DNA of 10,089 nt from positions 1 to 10,089 of the forward strand of contig JACQAB010000183.1 in NCBI GenBank assembly GCA_016195205.1, in the 5' to 3' direction. The DNA is from Pseudomonadota bacterium (GTDB lineage: Bacteria; Pseudomonadota; Alphaproteobacteria; UBA9219; RGZA01). Positions 5,747-10,089 of the stretch are shown here, in pieces. Position numbers and translations under genes: made by a program. Position 1 is the stretch's first letter; every line of letters starts with the position of its first letter. The notes under the pieces were generated by a model that did not search any database, was not told where the DNA came from, and saw only the letters and a list, made by a program, of their open reading frames with translations.

Positions 5747-6898
5747 ATGAAACGCCTGACGCTGCTTCTGATCACCATGCTTTTTTCGCTTCCGGCTTTG
5801 GCGCAAACGCCCCCGCCGGTGGCCGACAGCACCGGCACGCCTTTGGCGCCTCCTGCGGCGGGGGTTCCATCGTCCCAGGCGCAACCGCCCTTGGCGCCTT
5901 ACCAGCCGAACCCCGCTTTGGCCCGGCCGATGGCCACGCCGTCTTCGCCCGATGATGCCGCACCCGCGTCTTCCTCGCCGCCCATTATCCATCAGCAGAT
6001 CAGCTTTCCGGATTGGATGAACGAACTTCGGCACGATGCTATCGCCCAGGGAATCCGCCCCACCACGGTGTATTACGCGCTGGGCAATGTTTATCCCGAT
6101 CCGGCCATTCTTCAGAAAGACCGCGAACAACCGGAAAACAAGGAAACCGCCCAGGAATACTGGGACAAAATGCTGGATGTGAACCGCATTGAGCGCGGGC
6201 GCGAATTCTATTCCGCCAACCGCGACCTTTTGCGCCGTATTAGCGAGGCCTATGGCGTGCGCACGCGCTATCTGGTGGCCTTGCTGGGCATCGAAAGCAA
6301 TTATGGCGAAGGGCAAGGGAATGAAAACATCATCAATTCTCTGGTGACTCTGGCCTATGATGGCCGCCGCTCGGAATATTTCCGCGATGAGTTGATTGCC
6401 GCCATGCAAATCCTTGACCAGGGCAATGTGCGGATTGAAAAAATGCGCGGTTCCTGGGCGGGCGCCTTGGGCTATTGCCAGTTCATGCCTTCCAATTACC
6501 TGAAATACGGCCAGGATTTTGACGGCGACGGGCGCGTGGATATCTGGTCCTCGGTGCCCGATGCCGTGGCTTCTACGGCTTATTACCTGCACCGCAATGG
6601 CTGGCAGGTGGCCGAGGAATGGGGGCAGGAAGTAACCCTGCGCAAACCCGTTGACCCGGAACTGATGGGCGCCAAGGTCAGAAAAAGCTTAAGGGAATGG
6701 CGTAAACTGGGCGTAAGGGAAAAAGGCGGCAAAAAACTGCCCCAAAACTCCACCATGGCCTCGCTGCTTCAGCCTGACGGGCCCGAGGGGCGCAGCTTTC
6801 TGGTTTATAACAACTTTCACGTGCTGACGCGCTGGAACCGTTCCACCTATTTTGCCGTCGCGGTGGGCATGTTGGCCGATATTCTTGGCATGCGCTGA
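5747..6898 (+). CDS. MltB-type lytic murein transglycosylase
   Basis: A 383-residue periplasmic enzyme that cleaves the MurNAc-GlcNAc bond of peptidoglycan with formation of an anhydro end. Residues 1-20 are a signal peptide ending A-L-A before Q20 or Q20-T21; there is no lipobox, so it is soluble, unlike E. coli MltB. A Pro/Ala-rich linker of about 60 residues follows. The catalytic domain (about 85-383, SLT_2 family) has GIESNYG with catalytic Glu183, GALGYCQFMPSNY near 239-251, FDGDGRVDIW at 258-267 and NRSTYFAVAVGMLADIL near the end. The length is normal once the linker is discounted. The gene abuts the DUF218 gene (0 bp) and precedes rlpA by 55 bp, pairing two glycan-cleaving enzymes. 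Confidence 0.93.
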   Translation: MKRLTLLLITMLFSLPALAQTPPPVADSTGTPLAPPAAGVPSSQAQPPLAPYQPNPALARPMATPSSPDDAAPASSSPPIIHQQISFPDWMNELRHDAIAQGIRPTTVYYALGNVYPDPAILQKDREQPENKETAQEYWDKMLDVNRIERGREFYSANRDLLRRISEAYGVRTRYLVALLGIESNYGEGQGNENIINSLVTLAYDGRRSEYFRDELIAAMQILDQGNVRIEKMRGSWAGALGYCQFMPSNYLKYGQDFDGDGRVDIWSSVPDAVASTAYYLHRNGWQVAEEWGQEVTLRKPVDPELMGAKVRKSLREWRKLGVREKGGKKLPQNSTMASLLQPDGPEGRSFLVYNNFHVLTRWNRSTYFAVAVGMLADILGMR

Positions 6899-6941
6899 CG
6901 GATTGGTTACCCTTTCCGCGCGAATCAAACGCTGTTTTTCC

Positions 6942-6946
6942 AAGGA
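6942..6946 (+). promoter_or_regulatory. Shine-Dalgarno AAGGA for rlpA
   Basis: AAGGA lies 7 nt before the ATG at 6954. It decides that start over an upstream in-frame ATG at 6852, which would overlap the preceding gene and place 34 non-signal residues before the lipoprotein signal. Confidence 0.75.
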
Positions 6947-6953
6947 TGATCCC

Positions 6954-7970
6954 ATGCGCCTGCACCTTCTCCTGACTTTTGCCCTTATCTGCAGCCTTGC
7001 CGCATGTTCCACTGCCGAAAAACGTACGGGCGGCTATGGCACCGGTGCAGGAGAATTCAAGGTCGGCAACCCCTACAGCGTCGCCGGAGAGACCTATTAC
7101 CCCAAGGAAGACTATTCTTACGACGAAACCGGCATTGCCTCGTGGTATGGGCCGGGCTTCGATGGCCGCCGTACTGCCAATGGAGAAGTTTTTGATCCTA
7201 CCGAACTCACTGCGGCGCATCCTACTTTGCCCATGCCCTCGCTGGTGCGGGTGACCAACCTGGATAACGGCCGCTCGGTGGTGGTGCGCATCAATGACCG
7301 CGGGCCGTTTGCGGCGGGCCGCATCATCGATTTGTCACAGCGCTCGGCGCAGCTTTTGGGTTTCGAGGGCCCAGGCACCGCCAAGGTGCGCGTCACCATC
7401 CTGCCGATTGAAAGCAAATCCATCGCCGATGCCGCGCGCAAGCGCTACCGTGCCGAAGGCGTGCAGATGGCCGAACTTACCCCTCCGCCGTCGGATGAAA
7501 ACCTGCCGCCTGTGGGCGAGGCGCCGCAGCCCGCCCCGCTGGAAAAGGTGGAAGCCGTGCCGCTGGAAGGCGGTGCCCCGCCGTCTGAGGCGCAGCCCAT
7601 CGCCAATCCGCCTGAAAATGTGATCCGTGCGGCGGAGCTGGCCCCGCAAATCCCCGATCCCACGCCGCTCACGGTTCCCGGCAAGAATGTGAAGGGCATT
7701 TTCCTTCCCGCGCCGCAGGTGAAGCAGATGAAGGTGACAGGTGGAAAGCGCATTTTCATCCAGGCCGGGGCTTTCTCGGTGAAGGAAAACGCTATTCGCC
7801 TGCGCGACAAGCTTAACGCCATCGGCCATGCCACCATCACCGAAGCCGATGTGAAGGGTACGCATTTCTACCGCGTGCGTGTTGGCCCCGTCAGCAGCGT
7901 GCAGGAAGCCGATAAGCTTCTGGCCCGCGTGCTTGGCACCAGCGACAAGGCGCGCATCACCGTCGAGTAA
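6954..7970 (+). CDS. rlpA: RlpA, septal-ring lytic transglycosylase lipoprotein with SPOR domain
   Basis: A 338-residue lipoprotein. The signal ends in the lipobox L-A-A-C with lipidated Cys18. The double-psi beta-barrel (about 59-150) begins ETGIASWYG and carries NGE (Glu78), TAAH (His89) and RINDRGPF (Asp115), the residues I take as the likely active-site set by family analogy. The GFDG motif has Asp70 where many homologues have His. A Pro-rich linker of about 110 residues leads to a C-terminal SPOR domain (about 265-338), which in this family binds denuded glycan strands at the division septum. RlpA cleaves such naked glycans in Pseudomonas. The gene sits between the MltB-type enzyme and tmk, 5 bp before the latter. 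In many alphaproteobacteria a D-alanyl-D-alanine carboxypeptidase gene stands at that junction; none is present here. Confidence 0.93.
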   Translation: MRLHLLLTFALICSLAACSTAEKRTGGYGTGAGEFKVGNPYSVAGETYYPKEDYSYDETGIASWYGPGFDGRRTANGEVFDPTELTAAHPTLPMPSLVRVTNLDNGRSVVVRINDRGPFAAGRIIDLSQRSAQLLGFEGPGTAKVRVTILPIESKSIADAARKRYRAEGVQMAELTPPPSDENLPPVGEAPQPAPLEKVEAVPLEGGAPPSEAQPIANPPENVIRAAELAPQIPDPTPLTVPGKNVKGIFLPAPQVKQMKVTGGKRIFIQAGAFSVKENAIRLRDKLNAIGHATITEADVKGTHFYRVRVGPVSSVQEADKLLARVLGTSDKARITVE

Positions 7971-7975
7971 ATCCT

Positions 7976-8590
7976 ATGCCCCGCGGCATCTTCATCACGT
8001 TCGAAGGGGGCGAGGGGGCGGGGAAAACCACGCAGCTGCGCCTGCTGCAGGAAAAACTGGAAAAATCCGGAAAAACCGTGGTGGCCACGCGCGAGCCGGG
8101 TGGAACCCCCGGCGCCGAGGCCCTGCGCAAGCTGCTGGTCAACGGCGATGCCTATGACTGGGATGCGCTTACCGAAACGCTGTTGCAGTTCGCCGCCCGC
8201 CGCGACCATGTGCAGAAGCTGATTGAACCGGCATTGGTCGAAGGCTCCGCCGTCTTGTGCGACCGGTTCTATGATTCCACCTATGCTTATCAGGGCTGTG
8301 GCCAGGGCATGGATGCGAAGGCGATTGACGCCATCCGCAAGGCCGTCATTGGCGAATTAAAGCCCGATATTACTTTTTTGTTGGACCTGCCGGTGGAAGA
8401 AGGGTTAAAGCGCGCCCAAGCCCAGCAGCGCTATGAACGCCTTCCGCCCGAATTCCACGAACGCCTGCGCCAGGGCTTCCTAACCATGGCCAAGGCCGAG
8501 CCCAAACGCTTCGTGATTATTAACGCCGCGCAAGACGCAGAAAAGGTGGCGGAAGAAGTGTGGATTGCCACGCAAAAAAGACTAAAATAA
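7976..8590 (+). CDS. tmk: Thymidylate kinase
   Basis: A 204-residue cytoplasmic enzyme that phosphorylates dTMP to dTDP with ATP for DNA synthesis. Visible motifs are the P-loop FEGGEGAGKTTQ at 9-20, TREPGGT at 38-44, the substrate-binding CDRFYDSTYAYQG at 95-107, and FLLDLPVEEGLKRA before the LID. The P-loop lacks the Arg of eukaryote-type enzymes, so this is an E. coli-like type in which LID arginines assist catalysis. The LID (about 142-162) looks a few residues shorter than usual, and the common DRFE is ERLP here. The start is 5 bp after the rlpA stop, with only a weak GAG ribosome site. A mosaic repeat follows instead of holB directly. Confidence 0.95.
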   Translation: MPRGIFITFEGGEGAGKTTQLRLLQEKLEKSGKTVVATREPGGTPGAEALRKLLVNGDAYDWDALTETLLQFAARRDHVQKLIEPALVEGSAVLCDRFYDSTYAYQGCGQGMDAKAIDAIRKAVIGELKPDITFLLDLPVEEGLKRAQAQQRYERLPPEFHERLRQGFLTMAKAEPKRFVIINAAQDAEKVAEEVWIATQKRLK

Positions 8591-8616
8591 CTTGTCATCC
8601 CGGGCGTAGCGAAGCG

Positions 8617-8644
8617 ACCCGCCTACGCCAAGGCTACGGTGGGT
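8617..8644. repeat. Hairpin module X in the tmk-holB element
   Basis: ACCCGCC pairs with GGTGGGT (one G-T wobble), followed by a 3x3 internal loop, an inner GCC/GGC stem and a tiny AA loop. It is related to 1-28 (inverted) and to 9877-9904. TTTT follows directly at 8645-8648 after the stem, so weak termination on the + strand is possible. Confidence 0.7.
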
Positions 8645-8659
8645 TTTGTCTCAACATCA

Positions 8660-8686
8660 GTCCGCCGGAGCTTTAGCGAAGGCGGA
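8660..8686. repeat. Hairpin module Y in the tmk-holB element
   Basis: TCCGCC pairs with GGCGGA, with a 3x3 internal loop, a GC/GC inner stem and a TTTA loop. It matches the hairpin at 9918-9948. Read on the minus strand it resembles module X, so X and Y look like inverted copies of one ancestral hairpin. Confidence 0.65.
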
Positions 8687-8691
8687 AGACT

Positions 8692-8734
8692 CGGGATCCC
8701 ATTTTATCCCTTCTAAAAACCAAATGGGATCCCG
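8692..8734. repeat. 13-bp perfect inverted repeat containing GGATCC
   Basis: CGGGATCCCATTT (8692-8704) is the exact reverse complement of 8722-8734, with a 17-nt A/T-rich spacer. Each arm itself contains the palindrome GGGATCCC. It is the third internal structure of the tmk-holB element and has no exact counterpart in the element downstream of holB. Confidence 0.85.
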
Positions 8735-8791
8735 GATCCCGCTCGCAAGGGCTCGCTTGTCCGGGATGACAAACCAGCTAAAGTATTATTC

Positions 8792-9787
8792 ATGTCCGAT
8801 CATCTCCCCCGCACTCAGCAGGATTTAATTGGCCACGCCGAGGCCGAGCAGCAGATGCTTCAGGCCATGGAAAGCGGCCGTTTGCCGCATGCCTGGCTGC
8901 TTACCGGTTCCGAAGGGGTGGGCAAGGCCACTTTGGCCTATCGTTTTGCGCGGTTTTTATTAAGCGGAAAGCGCCACGGCAAGGATCTATCGGTGCCGCT
9001 GTCGGACTCCGCCGCCAAGCTGGTCGCCGCCGGCTCGCATCCCGACATGCTGGTAATTGAGCGCGTGTTCGACGAGAAAAAAGGCCGCCTGCTGCAGGAC
9101 ATTCCGGTGGAAAGCGTGCGCGACATTGCCGGCTTTCTGCACCTCACCTCCAGCCAAAGCGGCATGCGCGTGGTGATCGTCGATGGCGCGGCGGCGCTTA
9201 ACCGCCATGGCCAGAACGCGCTGCTAAAAATTCTGGAAGAACCGCCGGAAAACAGCCTGATTATTTTAACGTGCGAAAGCGCGGGCATGCTGCTGCCCAC
9301 CATTCGCTCGCGCTGCCGGGTGGTGAAGCTGAGCGCGCTTTCGGCTGACCAATTACGCCTCATCGCCCAGCGCAGCGACGTGAAGATCGAAGGCCAGGCG
9401 CTTGATTTTCTTATCGATATCGCCGAGGGCAGCGCCGCGCGCCTGTTCCGCTACGCGGAAAACGACGCGCCGCAGCTTTATCAGAGCTGGCAAAGCTTTG
9501 TGAACACGCCAAGTGATCGCCTAGCACGGCTGAAACTGGCTGAAAGTTGCTCAGGCCGCGATGCCGAGGAAACTTTTCTTACTTTCCGCGATATCGTTTT
9601 CCTGTGGCTGCGCCGCGCCATCACCGCGCGCGCCAAAGGGGCAGGGGGCGACGTGCCGGTGGAACGCCTGCTGTTTCTTTGGGAAACCTTGCGCGAAAAA
9701 GCGCGCGCGGCCGATGACAGCAACCTCGACCGCAAGGCCGCGCTGCTGGACATGCTGAACGACGCCGCGGGCATTTTTGCCGCTTAA
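8792..9787 (+). CDS. holB: DNA polymerase III subunit delta-prime (clamp loader)
   Basis: A 331-residue AAA+ clamp-loader subunit that helps place the beta clamp on DNA together with DnaX and delta. Motifs are HAWLLTGSEGVGKATLAY with the P-loop at 39-47, GSHPDMLVIE near 81-90, VVIVDGAAALN at 127-137, QNALLKILEEPP at 141-152 and the IRSRC (SRC) motif at 171-175. The cysteines that bind zinc in the E. coli protein are absent from the region after the P-loop, so this version seems to lack the zinc module. The start at 8792 gives the expected short N-terminus; no Shine-Dalgarno is visible. The gene normally follows tmk closely; here a palindromic repeat separates them, and another lies before metG. 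Confidence 0.93.
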   Translation: MSDHLPRTQQDLIGHAEAEQQMLQAMESGRLPHAWLLTGSEGVGKATLAYRFARFLLSGKRHGKDLSVPLSDSAAKLVAAGSHPDMLVIERVFDEKKGRLLQDIPVESVRDIAGFLHLTSSQSGMRVVIVDGAAALNRHGQNALLKILEEPPENSLIILTCESAGMLLPTIRSRCRVVKLSALSADQLRLIAQRSDVKIEGQALDFLIDIAEGSAARLFRYAENDAPQLYQSWQSFVNTPSDRLARLKLAESCSGRDAEETFLTFRDIVFLWLRRAITARAKGAGGDVPVERLLFLWETLREKARAADDSNLDRKAALLDMLNDAAGIFAA

Positions 9788-9817
9788 GGGAAGGACCTCT
9801 TCATTCAGAAAAACGTC

Positions 9818-9837
9818 ATCCCAGCGAAAGCTGGGAT
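9818..9837. repeat. Eight-bp hairpin with GAAA tetraloop
   Basis: ATCCCAGC pairs perfectly with GCTGGGAT around GAAA. GAAA is a GNRA tetraloop, so the transcript would form a very stable hairpin. It overlaps the left terminal repeat of the holB-metG element. No T-run follows, so it is not an obvious terminator. Confidence 0.75.
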
Positions 9838-9875
9838 CCAGAGCCGTAAGACATAGCCGGTGGCCCTGGATGCCA
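9832..9875. repeat. Imperfect dyad with GGATCCA arms
   Basis: The 14-nt arms at 9832-9845 and 9862-9875 are complementary at 12 of 14 positions, with a 16-nt spacer. The left arm overlaps the tetraloop hairpin, so the two folds exclude each other. Confidence 0.6.
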
Positions 9876-9876
9876 G

Positions 9877-9904
9877 CCCGCCTTCGCCAAGAGGCTACGG
9901 CGGG
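9877..9904. repeat. Hairpin module X in the holB-metG element
   Basis: CCCGCC pairs perfectly with GGCGGG, with a 3x3 internal loop (TTC opposite TAC) and an inner GCC/GGC stem. It is the counterpart of 8617-8644 with a 2-nt longer loop. Confidence 0.7.
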
Positions 9905-9917
9905 TCTGGGCGAACTC

Positions 9918-9948
9918 GTCCGCCGAAGCTTTTTAAGCGTAGGCGGAC
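9918..9948. repeat. Hairpin module Y in the holB-metG element
   Basis: GTCCGCC pairs perfectly with GGCGGAC, with a 3x3 internal loop (GAA opposite GTA), a GC/GC inner stem and a T-rich loop. It is the counterpart of 8660-8686. Confidence 0.7.
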
Positions 9949-9989
9949 TTTCGCTGGCATGACGTGGAGAGTATTGTTAAAACAAGCCC

Positions 9990-10089
9990 ATGGCCCAGGA
10001 AAAACACTACTACCTCACCACGCCCATTTATTACGTGAACGATGCCCCGCATATTGGGCACGCCTATACGTCGCTGGCCTGCGACGTGC
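9990..10089 (+). CDS. metG: Methionyl-tRNA synthetase, 5' end only
   Basis: The first 33 codons of a class I aminoacyl-tRNA synthetase that charges tRNA-Met; the gene runs off the window. TTPIYYVND at 10-18 and PHIGHAY at 20-26 are diagnostic, with the HIGH nucleotide-binding signature at 21-24. The ATG at 9990 gives the short N-terminus typical of this enzyme. No clear Shine-Dalgarno is seen. The position after holB fits the usual alphaproteobacterial order. Confidence 0.93.
   Translation, partial: MAQEKHYYLTTPIYYVNDAPHIGHAYTSLACDV

Larger units (their letters stand above)
8592..8772. repeat. Mosaic palindromic element with 12-bp terminal inverted repeats (between tmk and holB)
   Basis: TTGTCATCCCGG at 8592-8603 is the perfect reverse complement of 8761-8772. 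Inside are three hairpins: 8617-8644, 8660-8686 and 8692-8734. No obvious target-site duplication flanks the ends, and no transposase is encoded. It fills almost the whole 201-bp gap between tmk and holB. It could be a non-autonomous mobile or REP/MITE-like element. An alternative is a transcriptional attenuator for holB: the first hairpin is followed by TTTTG, which is weak terminator evidence. Confidence 0.85.
9813..9965. repeat. Mosaic palindromic element with 18-bp terminal inverted repeats (between holB and metG)
   Basis: ACGTCATCCCAGCGAAAG at 9813-9830 matches the reverse complement of 9948-9965 at 17 of 18 positions. Inside are a tetraloop hairpin (9818-9837), an imperfect dyad (9832-9875), module X (9877-9904) and module Y (9918-9948). 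X and Y occur in the same order as in the element at 8592-8772, and both elements begin with GTCATCCC, so they belong to one family. No target duplication or transposase is visible. It takes up most of the 202-bp gap before metG. Confidence 0.85.

Noticed and set aside
5588..6592. Long minus-strand open frame (334 codons)
   Set aside because: It lies opposite the conserved DUF218 and lytic transglycosylase genes, is Arg/His/Gly-rich in the way antisense frames of GC-rich genes are, and shows no motif I recognise.
8617..8650. Intrinsic terminator after tmk
   Set aside because: Only four T follow an interrupted stem, and the same hairpin occurs elsewhere without a T-run, so it is better explained as a repeat module. 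A minor terminator effect stays possible.
8757..8789. Promoter for holB from TTGTCC and TATTAT
   Set aside because: The spacing between them is about 21 bp and TATTAT lies 2 nt before the ATG, so transcription would start inside the gene.
8646..8828. Small open frame across the tmk-holB repeat
   Set aside because: It is a translation of the palindromic element running into the start of holB in another frame.
9777..9962. Small open frame across the holB-metG repeat
   Set aside because: It overlaps the end of holB and otherwise consists of the repeat element.

Overview
The window looks like the chromosome of a free-living or host-associated alphaproteobacterium. The main reason is gene order: lytic transglycosylase, rlpA, tmk, holB, metG on one strand is a familiar alphaproteobacterial run. 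The RlpA, thymidylate kinase and clamp-loader delta-prime sequences also read as alphaproteobacterial. I cannot place it more precisely. The mosaic 'GTCATCCC' intergenic repeats resemble those seen in Rickettsiales-like and other deep-branching lineages, but that is only a hint. Every gene I can support is on the + strand.

Layout. (1) 1-234 is a non-coding leader. It holds a repeat hairpin, a long GC-rich palindrome, a possible G-quadruplex and perhaps a promoter. (2) 235-3342 encodes a large secreted protein: signal peptide, long Pro/Ala/Ser linker with two lysine patches, eight 56-residue four-cysteine repeats, a ninth divergent four-cysteine segment, and a degenerate OmpA-like C-terminal domain. 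(3) 3342-4921 encodes a two-gene ABC exporter of the Wzm/Wzt (KpsM/KpsT) type; the permease start overlaps the stop of the repeat protein. (4) 4934-5746 encodes a membrane-anchored DUF218 (YdcF/ElyC-like) protein. (5) 5747-7970 encodes an MltB-type lytic transglycosylase and the lipoprotein RlpA. (6) 7976-9787 encodes thymidylate kinase and the DNA polymerase III delta-prime subunit. (7) From 9990 the 5' end of methionyl-tRNA synthetase runs off the window. Two mosaic palindromic elements (8592-8772 and 9813-9965) sit on either side of holB.

How the genes fit together. The first six genes are packed with overlaps or gaps of 0 to 55 bp, and all act in or at the cell envelope: glycan export, a probable periplasmic or surface scaffold, an envelope-biogenesis DUF218 protein, and two peptidoglycan-cleaving enzymes. 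The housekeeping genes tmk, holB and metG follow.

The least understood part is the cysteine-repeat/OmpA-like protein, translationally coupled to a glycan-type ABC exporter with no glycosyltransferases in view. That, and the covarying hairpin modules of the intergenic repeats, are the best leads here.
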